Positions 32,596 to 42,237 of a stretch of 64,000 bases of DNA are shown in pieces. The notes under the pieces are model-generated. The model did not search any database. It was not told the DNA's origin and saw only the letters and a list, made by a program, of their open reading frames with translations. A program made the position numbers and the translations under genes. The stretch is taken from positions 11,731,401 through 11,795,400 of the forward strand of contig NC_134310.1 in the NCBI RefSeq assembly GCF_949628215.1, given 5' to 3'. The stretch's first letter is position 1; each line of letters opens with the position of its first letter. The stretch comes from Phalacrocorax aristotelis (taxonomy: Eukaryota > Chordata > Aves > Suliformes > Phalacrocoracidae).

Positions 32596-33380
32596 TGTAA
32601 GGGACTAGAAACTTGTCTCAACATTGTTGGCAGGACAGTTTTAGCCACAATGGCAACTAGGACAGTTTAACCACCACGGCAACCAAGCAGGACAGTTTAA
32701 CCACCGAAACCTCATCGCCACGGCAACCAGGACAGTTTGACCCGACAGGAACACATATGCATCCTGTTGCCTCAGAGCACATAGCCCTAGTCCTCTGCGC
32801 ATGCGCCTGGGCCCAGGGTCTACTGACCACATATGAGGGGCTCAGACCCTCTAGACCCTCTAGTGACAGTACTGGGCATGTGTCCCCATCTCCGAACCGG
32901 AGGCATGATTATGTAAAACAGTTCTGAGAACAATGCTATAAAAGGCGAAACCAGCAGAGGACCAGCAGGAAGGGAAGGGAAGGGAAGGGAAGGGAAGGGA
33001 AGGGAAGGGAAGGGAAGGGAAGGGAAGGGAAAAGAAGAATGTTCTCCTACCAGATTCGAAGATACATCAGATCAACGGGATGCCACAGATCCATGGTGGT
33101 AGCTATCACAACTCTCTCTCCCTTTCTCACTCTGTTGTCTCTTTCTCTCCTTTTCTCTTGCATACTTGTTGGCCAAATAAAGTGACTTGGCACTTGACTC
33201 CGTTTTGAGTCTTAGTTCTGTTTCTGAGAATGTAAAAGGAACCTAGTCACAATAAAACATTTGAGTTAATCAGAAGTTAAGGCCAGCCACCCCCAACCAC
33301 CCAGAGCTACCTGAGGTTGGTTGGAAAGCAAGGGGGTTTAACCTCTGCCAAATTTTTTAACCCAACAGTGGAACATGACA
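32596..33380 (+). mobile_element. 5' LTR of family B provirus
   Basis: The 785-bp LTR starts TGTAAGGGACTAGAAAC and ends AACATGACA. U3 contains about four imperfect copies of an AGGACAGTTTAACCACC module (32629-32742), as enhancer repeats often are. CTATAAAAGG lies near 32938 and CCAAATAAAG near 33173, followed by a GT-rich U5. A (AGGGA)12 array lies just after the TATA box. It is inserted in a CR1. Confidence 0.85.
32969..33031 (+). repeat. (AAGGG)n pentanucleotide microsatellite
   Basis: Twelve uninterrupted AGGGA units lie between ACCAGC and AAAAGAAG, about 30 bp downstream of the LTR TATA box. The array would be in or near the transcribed R region. The G-rich strand could form G-quadruplex or triplex structures. 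Confidence 0.97.
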
Positions 33381-33388
33381 TTTTTAAA

Positions 33389-33406
33389 TTGGCATCACAG
33401 ACAGGA
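33389..33406 (+). promoter_or_regulatory. Primer-binding-site candidate, family B
   Basis: TGGCATCACAGACAGGAT lies eight bases after the LTR end, the same layout as the family A site. It begins with the obligatory TGG. It loosely resembles tRNA-Leu type sites but I cannot assign the tRNA. Confidence 0.5.
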
Positions 33407-33523
33407 TTCTTAGAGAACAGAAAGTACACAGTTAAGGTGTGACCTCCTGAGGGTGAATAGGGGAAAATTGGAATATTAAGGTGTGGCCCCCTCAGGATGA
33501 TATAGCCCCTTTGTGTTAGGTAA

Positions 33524-35057
33524 GATGGCCCCTCAGAAGGCAGTCGATGCCCACAATTATGTCTCTTTGCCGGTCGCAGAGATAGATAAGCTATATGATC
33601 TTTTGGATGTGCACCGATCTCGCCCCTCACTCCAGGGACAAGATTGGGAAAAAAACATTGGTTTCAACCCCAGAGGGATAAGGGTACTGCAGAAAGAAGC
33701 TAGGGTTAGATCAGGAAAAGGAAAAGCTATCACTTGCGCAGTACTGGGAGCGAGTCTGTCAGCGGCAGTGGAAGATAAGAAACAGAGGCTTTGTCAAGCC
33801 GATGCCGCAATAAGCATACTGCAGATGGTCATAAGGTCATCGCAGAATAATTGGAGGAAAATAAGCAATTGTTGAAGGAGGAAAGAAATCAAAATGCCAT
33901 ACTGAAGGAAGAATTGAGGAACCAACTTTTGAGGGAAACAGATACACAGGTGGAGGTAGAGGTGAAACTTTCAGAGAAAGGGATATGGCAAGTTTACCCT
34001 CAGGGAGACTTGAAGAAGGCAAGGGAAACTGTAGAAAGCCTCCCTCACATGTATCCACTGGTTAAAACAGAGTACTTATATGAGGACAATAACGATGACT
34101 GTCCTCAAGTTCTCACCAAAGAGGTCCCATTTACAGCAACTGAACTAACAAATTTGAAGAAAGACTTTGCGAGAACTCCGAAGGAATCGGAGACAGAATA
34201 TGTGTGGAGAGTGTCACTGTCGGGGGGGCAGGGATGGAATTTTGTTGTCAGAGAAAGAAGCAGAAGGATATTGGGGTCCGGGTGTGTTCCTAACTACAGG
34301 TAATCGCCAAGCCACATGGCCATTAACCCAGAGGGCCGCATATTGGGCTGGGGGGCTGAACCCTTTGGAGAGGGGATATCCCCTTGCCATAACAGGTACG
34401 GTGGATCAGTTAGTGGAAAGTGTGCAGAAAGCGGCCTGTCTCCAAATGATGTATGATTGGGAGCTCAAGCCCAACCAGAGTTCCCCGATGATGATGCCTG
34501 TGGACCCAGAGAGGATGACTCCCCTGATCCGGGGACTCCCTGACTCCCTGAAACCCATTGGGATCCAATTACAGGGGAAAATTCAAAATACTCCCAAAGG
34601 AGAAAGAACTACGGCCACTCTGGAAGGGATAATAACCCCCAACCATCAGTGGTTGGGAAGGAAAGTGTGGACATGGGAGGAGGTAGCGCAGGAATTAATT
34701 AATTTTGGTAGAAAATATGGCCCTGTTGGTGGATCGTTCCAAAAAACCGAAACAAGGGTTGTATGGTCTGCAGAGCAAGATAACAATCGGCAGCTGTCAA
34801 TTGGGAAGGGCCAGGATTTGAGGCCACTCCGCAACAATCATCCTGGGGGAGAGAGACCCCTAAGTCGACAGGGGTTATGGCATCTAGGGCTTCAGAAGGG
34901 CATTCCTTAAGACCTGATGGATGGACTCCTAACCCAAAAATTGGAAAAACTTGTACAGAAATGGTCAGGGAAGAAGGCCACTCTCAGATTAGTTCCCGAT
35001 GCTCCACCCCTGATAGATCTTGAGGGGGAGCTGACTAGGGAAAAGGCAGAAAACTAG
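33524..35057 (+). pseudogene. gag: Gag, family B provirus (plus strand)
   Basis: The gag starts near an ATG at 33524 (MAPQKAVDAHNY). It runs through an E/K/Q-rich coiled-coil-like stretch (33850-33960), FTATELTNLKKDFARTP, YVWRVSLSGG, AAYWAGGLNPLERGYPLA and a capsid-like region to about 34700. Frame changes occur near 33845 and 34200. The AYWAGG block identifies the family and matches the minus-strand copy at 23722-24400. The frame ending at TAG (35055-35057) is followed by protease in the -1 frame. Confidence 0.8.
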
Positions 35058-36328
35058 GCCCTCCGTTCCCCGAAGGTGAGGAGGGGAGCGGAGGATGGAT
35101 GTTTGTAAGACAACTCACCTTGAATGTAAGAGGGGATTTATTAATCACAGTAGCTGTAGGACCAAGGAGAAGACCGGTAATTTTTCTAATTGATACTGGG
35201 GCACAAATCACCGCACTGATGTGGACTGAAGCAGAACGCTGCGGGATCTCTATCCCACCCAGAAATCTAATTATCTTAAATGCTCTGGGAAAAACACAGT
35301 CAATGCCTATGACTGCAGTGACACTATGGTTACCAGGAGAGGAAGCCCCCATCAATACCGTGGTAGCCATAGGACCTTTTCAGACGAACCTTCTAGGCAT
35401 AGATGTGTTGAAGGGAAGGCAATGGCATGACACCCAGTGGAACTTGTGGTCTTTTGGCATCCCCCAGATCAGGCAATTAACTGAAACATCTTGGACGGAG
35501 GTGTGCCTATTGCAAATGGCACCTGCCCTTCCCCCCTCCAAGACTACCAACGTAAAACCCTATCCGTTGCCGTTAGGAGCCAGGGAAGGGATAGCCCCAG
35601 TAATTGAGGATCTCAAACAATGGGGAATTTTAGTGTTTACCCGCTCCCCGTACAATTCACCGGTGTGGCCAGTACGCAAACCTAATGGAAAATGGCGACT
35701 GACCATTGACTATCGGCAACTGAATGCAAACACTGGCCCCTTGACTGCGGCTGTACCTGACATAGCCGAATTAATTGCAACCATTCAAGAACAGGCCCAC
35801 CCTATCTTAGCAACCATTGATGTGAAGGACATGTTTTTTATGGTTCCACTCCAGGAGTGTGATCGATATCGATTTGCTTTTACCTGGGAAGGACAACAGT
35901 ATACTTTTACCCATTTGCCTCAGGGATATAAACACTCGCCTACCTTGGCCCACCATGCCCTAGCACAGGAATTGTCAATAATCCCATCAGAAAGAGAGGT
36001 CAAAGTCTATCAGTATATTGATGACATACTAATAGGGGGACATACCATAGCTTTGGTGCAGACTATGCAGGACAGAATTATTAATCATCTGGAAGGAACA
36101 GGCCTCCAAATACCAAAAGAAAAAATACGATCTCCTGCCAGTGAAGTTAAGTTTTTGGGCATCTGGTGGAAAGGAGGGTCAGTCTGTATTCCTCGAGACA
36201 CCCTCTCAGCATTGGATCAGGTAAAAATCCCAGAAAGTGAAAAAAGAGCTGCAACATACCTTGGGATTATTGGTCTTTTGGAGAAAACATATCATGGACT
36301 TTGCAATAATTGCACGTCCCTTATATGA
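35058..36328 (+). CDS. pol: Protease-reverse transcriptase frame, family B provirus (long open frame)
   Basis: The frame is open for more than 420 codons. Protease has FLIDTGAQITAL. RT carries FTRSPYNSPVWPVRKPNGKW, TIDVKDMFFMVPLQ, THLPQGYKHSPTLAHHAL and the intact catalytic box YQYIDDILIGG. VKFLGIWW follows in the thumb. Pol is cut shortly after 36328: the expected ARPLYDLLRQ continues in another frame to about 36350, then similarity stops. RNase H and integrase are absent, so the provirus cannot be complete. The open frame suggests a fairly young copy. Expression would need a -1 frameshift from gag. Confidence 0.9.
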
Positions 36329-36558
36329 CCTGTTGCGACAACTCATTTTGATCAGATGGGATAACAAAAAAAATCATAAAAACATAGGTCAGAAAAAAGT
36401 TGTTGCAAAGTTCCAAGACATTTACAACAATTTTAAAACAAATGCCCCAAACCAATTAAAAATATTTAGCTAATACACTTTTGAATTTCTTATATGGTTC
36501 AAACTGCTGGTCATGAAGCATTTAAGGTACATTATACGTTGTTTTTAGTTTGCACATA
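36329..36558 (+). other. Truncated end of family B pol and unassigned AT-rich DNA
   Basis: The first 30 bases continue pol in a shifted frame. The rest is AT-rich and contains no recognisable LTR or gene. No 3' LTR of the family B provirus is seen before the P1 LTR begins. Confidence 0.5.
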
Positions 36559-37156
36559 TGTCATGGTTTTAGCTGGGATAGAGTTAATTTTCTTCACTGT
36601 AGCTGACATAGTGCTGTGCTTTGGACTTAGTATGAAAACATTGTTGATAACACGCAGATGTTTTGGTTGTTGCTGGGTAGTGCTTTTACTAGTCAAAGAC
36701 ATTTCTGGCTTCCCATGCTCTGCCAGGTGCACAAGAAGCCGGGAGGGGAGGGGGCACAGCTAAGAGAGCAGATTCAAACTGGCCAAAGGGATATTCCATA
36801 TCATGTAACGTCATGCCCAGTATATTAATGGTGGGGAGCTGGCCGTGGGGGGGAAGCAATTACGGCTCGAGGACGGGCAGCATCGGTCGGCGGGTGATAA
36901 GCAGTTGCATCACTTGTTGTTTGGATTTTTGTTTTTTCCTCCTCCTGAGGGTTCATATGTCTGTCTGTCATGTTATTTTCTTTTTCATTATATTTTAATT
37001 ATTATTATTACTGTTTTATTTTAATTATTAAACTACTAAACCCATGAGTTGTCTTGCTTTGTCCTTTACGATTCTCTCCCCCATCCCACAGGAGTGGGGG
37101 GAGTGAGTGAGTGGCTGTGTGGTACTTAGTTGGCCAACTGGGGCTGAACCACGACA
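36559..37156 (+). mobile_element. 5' LTR of provirus P1, subtype A1
   Basis: The 598-bp LTR starts TGTCATGGTTTTAGCTGGG and ends ACCACGACA. It carries ATGCCCAGTATATTAATGG as the promoter region and TAATTATTAAACTAC before the R/U5 part. It closely resembles both LTRs of P2. The left flank pentamer is ACATA. Confidence 0.93.
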
Positions 37157-37165
37157 GTCCATTTT

Positions 37166-37183
37166 TGGCACCCAACGTGGGGC
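37166..37183 (+). promoter_or_regulatory. Primer-binding site of P1 (tRNA-Lys type)
   Basis: TGGCACCCAACGTGGGGC lies nine bases after the LTR. It differs at one position from TGGCGCCCAACGTGGGGC, the site complementary to tRNA-Lys1,2 used by several betaretroviruses. P2 has the identical site and P5 a one-base variant. Confidence 0.85.
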
Positions 37184-37207
37184 TCAAAGGGTTTGAGATA
37201 ATAACAG

Positions 37208-39087
37208 TTGCTGGTCACAGCATTGATTCATCTGTTATCAGTATTAGTTTGTCCAGTCTTTACCATGCCGATTGTAAAGTCCATGTTAAAAATTGCTGTT
37301 GGTTTTTGTAGTTTGCTGTGCTCTGCAGTGATTAGAGAAGTTTTGCCTAGGAGACTTGTTATTGAAACACTGGCCTTGACCGTTATTGGTTATTTAGGTC
37401 TTGCATGGAAGCCATTACTGTACTTCGGCTACCACCTCATGGAGGCAATTAGCAATTATACCTCCTCCTCTGAGAGGTTTTTTATGGAGGACATACAGAA
37501 TGGCACCTTAGCTACCATCTTCTATAACACCTCCTCCTTCATTACAACAACTTTTCAGTATCTTGAACATCCTTGGGTAGTTAAGATACATCTGTTGGTA
37601 TTTCTTTGGCAGATGGTTTCAGTTCTGTCTAAGGTTAATAAGCAATTTAAAAATATAATCCATAGATCTGCCCCAAGGCTCGATAGCTATGGGTGGCAGG
37701 GTATGTGGGACAGTATGGGCAAATGCCTAAGATGGTGGGCACCCCCAGTGTTGTGGGACTTCACCCCTGAACAAGTGCAGAATCCTGAAAAATTAGTAGA
37801 ATATATGGAGGAAGTATGTTGTCACCCAGGCAACTCCAGAGAGATAGAAATGACTGCAATGTGCTGGGGCCTGGCCAGTGCCTATTGAGCCCTATTTAAC
37901 ACTATTCAGTACCCCCAAGGGTCTGGATCTAAAAAGACAAAGACAAGGAAAGCAACAAGCACTGCAGCCACTCAAACCCCCACAACACACATCGTAGCTG
38001 AATAAAAGGATCAACCCGTGTCAGTATCAGTCACCCCTATACTCAAGAAGAAAGAGATAATGGAAGAGCAGGGCCATCACGAGGAGAGGAGGAGGAAGAG
38101 GAAGAATGTGTACAAGAAACGGAAACTACCTGATCCCTATCCTTGAGTGAGATGCGGAATATACGGAAAGATTTTGGGCGTCATTCAGGTGAACACGTTA
38201 TCACCTGGCTGCTCCGATGCTGGGATAATGGGGCCAGTAGTCTGGAAACAGAGGGGAAGGAAGCCAAACAACTGGGATCCCTTTCTGGGGAAGGGGGCTT
38301 CAACAAAGCAATTGGAAAAGGAACACAAGCCCTCAGCCTCTGGAGGCGGCTCCTGTCCGCAGTGAGAGAAATGTACCCCTTCAAGGAAGATATTGTATTT
38401 CGCCTAGGAAAATGGATGACCATGGAGAAAGGCATTGAGCATCTAAGGGAATTAGCCGTGCTTGAGGTGATTTATGGTGACCTGGACGATCAACAGACAT
38501 CCAAAGAACCAGATGAAGCCAAGTGCACACGACCCATGTGGAGGAAGTTTGTACGGAACACACCATCCTTGTATGCAAACTTATTGGCAGTGATGTCCTG
38601 GAAAGGGGATGAGGGACCAACAGTCGCGGAGGTGCTTCATAGACTCCAGGACTACAAAGCAAATCTCTCTTCCTCGCTAGCCTCTACTGAGGAGAAACTC
38701 TCCCGAGAGATCCAGCAACTCAAAGAAGATATCTCCTGCTCCCCACCTCTACAGAGTAGTGTCTCAGCTGTTAAGAATAAGCGTCCTTTGGCTCAAAGGA
38801 GAGGATACACACCACGGGCCACCCTATGGTCCTACCTGTGTGACCATGGAGATGATATGATGAGGTGGGATGGCAAGCCTACCTCGAACCTAGAGGCACG
38901 GGTGCGTGAACTGCAAGGAAGAACAATCACTCAGGGAGGGTCTTACAGGAAAGCTGCTGCTCCAGATTCCAGTGAACAGGTCCCCAGACAGAGGAATAGA
39001 AGTATTGATTTTATTTCTGACCTTAATAGACAGGCTCTTGATTCACATTTACAGGAAGTAAGTTGCGAATGCCATGATCAGGACTAG
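37208..39087 (+). pseudogene. gag: Gag of provirus P1 (family A), one TGA and a damaged linker
   Basis: The N-terminal block (37208-37888) is unusually hydrophobic, with three to four membrane-length segments (for example LALTVIGYLGLAWKPLLYFG and VKIHLLVFLWQMVSVL) and an NYTS sequon. It is followed by WDFTPEQVQNPEKLVEYMEE. A TGA replaces a sense codon in AYWALFN near 37887. The Thr/Ala/Pro repeat linker is reduced to under one unit and ends in a stop near 38003. From 38143 the capsid-like part is open for 314 codons (VITWLLRCWDNGASSL, MYPFKEDIVFRLGKW, ELAVLEVIYGDLDD) to the TAG at 39085. No zinc knuckle is seen. Confidence 0.85.
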
Positions 39088-39115
39088 AAAGGCCCTGCCT
39101 CCAGCCAGGTGGAGG
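39085..39115 (+). promoter_or_regulatory. Candidate gag-pro stop-readthrough element
   Basis: TAG (39085-39087) separates gag from protease in the same frame. Ten bases on, CCTCCA (39098-39103) and TGGAGG (39110-39115) can pair around the loop GCCAGG. The same stop and stem occur in P2 and P3. P4 has CAG at the stop position. Confidence 0.55.
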
Positions 39116-39600
39116 AAAGGGATAACTGGGTTCACTGGACTGTGTGGATCCGATGGCCTGGCATGTCCGACCCACAGGAGTATAAAGCTTTAGTGGACAC
39201 GGGCGCACAGTGCACCTTAATGCCATCAAACTATATCAGGGCAGAACCCATCAGTATTGCTGGAGTGACAGGGGGATCCCAAGAGCTAACTGTATTGGAG
39301 GCCGAAGTGAGCCTAACCAGGAATGAGTGGCCAAAGCATCCCATTATGACTGGCCCAGAGGCTCAATGCATCCTTGGCATAGACTACCTCAGGAGAAGGT
39401 ATTTCAAGGACCCGAAAGAGTACAAGTGGGCTTTTGGTGTAGCTGCCTTGGAGACGGAGGAAACTAAACAGCTGTCTACCTTGCCTGGCCTCTAGAAGGA
39501 CCCTTCTGTTGTGGGGTTGCTGAAGGTCAAAGAACAACAGGTGCCGATCGCCACCACAACAGTGCACTGGCGGCAATATCGCACCAACCAAGGTTACTTG
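39088..39600 (+). pseudogene. pro: Aspartic protease of P1
   Basis: The active site ALVDTGAQCTLM is intact, followed by PISIAGVTGGSQELTVLEAE and CILGIDYLRR. The frame is in register with gag across one TAG and has its own TAG near 39493 before the link to RT. The protein closely matches P2, P3 and P4 proteases. There is no dUTPase domain between protease and RT. Confidence 0.88.
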
Positions 39601-40402
39601 ATTCCCGTCCATGAACTCATTCAACCAACTGAAGAGCCAAGGAGTCATCAATAAGAGCCACTCACCCTTTAACAGTCCCATACTGGCAGTGCAGAAGTCT
39701 AATAGAGAGTGGAGGCTAACAGTAGACTATCATGGCGTGAGCAAAGTCACTCCACCGTTGAGTGCTGCTGTGCCAGACATGCTGGAACTTCAATACAAAC
39801 TGGAGTCAAAGGCCGACAAGGGGTATGCCACAATTGATATTGCTAATGCATTCTTCTCCATCCCTCTGGCAGCAGAGTGCAGGCCACAGTTTGCTTTTTA
39901 CTTGGAGGGGCGTCCAGTACACCTGGAATCGACTGCCCCAGGGGTGGAAACACAGTCCTACCATTTGCCATGGACTGATTCAGACTGTACTGGAACAGGG
40001 AGAAGCTACAGAACACCATCAATACATTGATGACATCATCGTGTTGGGCAACACAGCGGAAGAAGTTTTTGAGAAAGGAGAGAAAATAGTCCTAATCCTT
40101 CTGAAAGCCGGTTTTGTCATAAAACAAAATAAGGTGAAGGGACCCGCACAAGAGATCCAGTTCTTAGGAATCAAATGGCAAGATGGACGTCGTCAGATCC
40201 CAATGGATGTGATCAACAAGATAGCAGCCATGTCTCCACCAACTAGCAAAAAGGAAACACAAGCTTTCTTGGGCGTTGTGGGTTTTTGGAGAATGCATAT
40301 TCCAGATTACAGTCTGATCGTAAGCCCTCTCTATCAGGTGACCTGGAAGAAGAATGATTTCAAATGGGGCCCTGAGCAACGAGAAGCCTTTGAACAGTCT
40401 GG
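39601..40402 (+). pseudogene. pol: Reverse transcriptase of P1 (truncated by deletion)
   Basis: Motifs include SPFNSPILAVQKSNREWRL, YATIDIANAFFSIPL, RLPQGWKHSPTICHGL, the catalytic HQYIDDIIVLG (intact, near 40025), IQFLGIKW and FLGVVGFWRMHIPDYS. The overall style is ERVL-like. The frame shifts near 39910 and 40030. The sequence ends at PEQREAFEQ, where the next base begins sequence that in P2 lies at the integrase C-terminus. Confidence 0.92.
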
Positions 40403-40954
40403 GTTCTTCCTGCCTCAGGCAAAGGCAAACCCATTCATTGGATTGCTTTTGCTCGAGGACCTGGGTGCACTTGGGTGATGCAGGAGGCTGGAGAAATCCG
40501 ATGCATGTCTCAAGGGGATTTGATTTTGGGCTAAAACAGCCAATGAACTGAATGGCACAATGCAAACTGCTATATAATATTGTGTGTCATCTCTGTGTTG
40601 TAGCAATGATATTATAGTACAAGCCTCCCGATACATGGCAGATAAACTGTGAAACAAGCAAAGTGCAGCAGTGATGGAACAATGACTGACTTGGTATGCA
40701 GCAACCCAACGCGACACACACAATCTCTCCCACCCTGAAAGACTTATATGACAGATGGAGCCCAGAGTCATGGACTGGGTGAATTCAATGGACATTTTAA
40801 CAGACATTTTACAGAGAAGGTCCATAGACTAAGGGAATGATGTCTGTGTATTATGTCAAAGGATGGGAAGGGGAGGGGTGGTGTTTGGTAAGGTTGTATT
40901 GGATGGTATGGGACCTGGGCATGGTGTAAATGGTATGGAATAAGGGGTGGAGAA
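40403..40954 (+). pseudogene. Integrase C-terminal remnant and 3' untranslated region of P1
   Basis: After the deletion point the sequence matches the P2 integrase end (P2 minus strand from about 44240): AAGGCAAACCCATTC, CGAGGACCTGGGTGCACTTG and AAGGGGATTTGATTTTGGG. A non-coding tail shared with P2 leads to the polypurine-like AAGGGGTGGAG (40943-40953) immediately before the 3' LTR. No env is present. The deletion removes about 1.7 kb relative to P2. Confidence 0.8.
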
Positions 40955-41440
40955 TGTGCTGGTTTTGGCTGGGAAGGGGTTAATTCTCTTCACTGTAGTG
41001 CCTGTGGTGGTCAGGGACCTTTCCAGCTTCCCGCGCTCTGCCACGTGGGCAGGAGGCTGGGAGGGGTGGGGCCACGGCTGGGGCAGCTGACCCTGACTGG
41101 CCAATGGGATGTTCATTCTGTACCATTTGACACCATTACCAGTATATTAAGGGGGGCAGTTGCAGCTTGAGGAGGCATGGCATTGGGTCGGCGGGCAGTG
41201 AGCGGCTGTGTCGTGTGCGGTCTGTTTCGGTGGTTCATCCCCCTTCCTCCCTCCTCCAGGTTTTGCGCCTCTCGTTGTTTTCCTTTCCATTGAATTTCTG
41301 TTGTTGTTGTTTTATTTTAATGATTAAACTCTTCTTATCTCAACCCACGAGTGTTACCCTTCTGATTCTGTCCCCCATCCCACCAGTGGGGGAGTGAGCG
41401 AGTGACTGTGTGGGCCTGAGTTGCTGGCTGAACCACGACA
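40955..41440 (+). mobile_element. 3' LTR of provirus P1, subtype A2 (unlike its 5' LTR)
   Basis: The 486-bp LTR starts TGTGCTGGTTTTGGCTGGG and ends ACCACGACA. It is of the same subtype as 4469 and 27045, not of the A1 type at 36559. It sits directly after the polypurine tract, so it is the genuine 3' LTR of the sequence to its left. The right flank pentamer is AGCAG, unlike ACATA at the left end. Confidence 0.93.
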
Positions 41441-42212
41441 AGCAGCCACAGTGCTTGTCCTGGGGGTTTGAACAGCCACAGTGCCTGTCACTTTGCCTTT
41501 CTATCCAGAGACCTTCTCTTCCCCTTGGGGGCACTGAATACTGTTGAGCAGGGCTCGGTACGCATGGGCCAGGCCCCAGCACGTTGCATTTATCTGTGTC
41601 TCTCTGGAGTTCCCAGGGTAACAACATACTTTCTCCAAATATTCTACTAGTTTTTCAGGATTCTGCACTTGTTCGGGGGTGAAGCTCTGAAACACTGGGG
41701 GTGCCCACTCCCCTAGGTATTTGCCCATGCTATCCCAAATGCCCTGCCACTCATAACTATCAAGCCTTGGGGCAGATTTCTGGGTGATATTCTGAAGTTG
41801 CTTAGTCAAAAACAAAACAACATGCCCAAAAAAACCCAATAAGTGTACCTTAATCACCCAAGGATGTTCAAGATACAAAAAGGTTGTTGTAATAAAGGCA
41901 GAGACATCATAGAACAAAGTTGCAAAGATACCATTCTGTATTTCCTCCATATAAAATCTCTCAGAGGAGGAGGTGTAATTGCTAATTGCCTCAACAAGGT
42001 GGTATCCAAAGTACAGTAACGGTTTCAGCAAAAACCCCAAATACCAGATAAAGCTGAAAATGAGTGTTTGCATAACAAATCTCACAGGCAAAACATTACT
42101 AATCACAGCAGAACACAGCAGACTAAACAAACCAACACCAATCTTTAACACAAACTACAAAAATGAGAACATGGTGCTGTGACCAGCAGCTGCTATTATC
42201 TCTAATCTTTGA
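41441..42212 (-). pseudogene. gag: Gag N-terminal part of provirus P5 (family A)
   Basis: The minus-strand frame is open for 216 codons. It has the same hydrophobic block (LIFSFIWYLGFLLKPLLYFG, VIKVHLLGFFGHVVLFL), an NYTSS sequon and FTPEQVQNPEKLVEYLEKV. The AYRALLNSIQ region has CGA where P1 and P2 have TGA. The gag is cut at 41441 inside the Thr/Ala repeat region by the P1 3' LTR. Sequence identity to P1 is clearly lower than that of P2, so it is an older branch. Confidence 0.85.
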
Positions 42213-42230
42213 GCCCCACGTTGGGCGCGA
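42213..42230 (-). promoter_or_regulatory. Primer-binding site of P5
   Basis: On the minus strand TCGCGCCCAACGTGGGGC matches the tRNA-Lys1,2 site at 17 of 18 positions. Confidence 0.8.
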
Positions 42231-42237
42231 AAAAGAC

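Noticed and set aside
34167-34910. Family B gag open stretch as a host gene
   Set aside because: The AYWAGG and YVWRVSLSGG motifs recur in the second family B provirus, and protease and RT follow, so it is viral gag.
36559-37156. P1 5' LTR as the 3' LTR of the family B provirus to its left
   Set aside because: Its sequence is unlike the family B 5' LTR at 32596, and it is followed at once by the family A primer site and gag.
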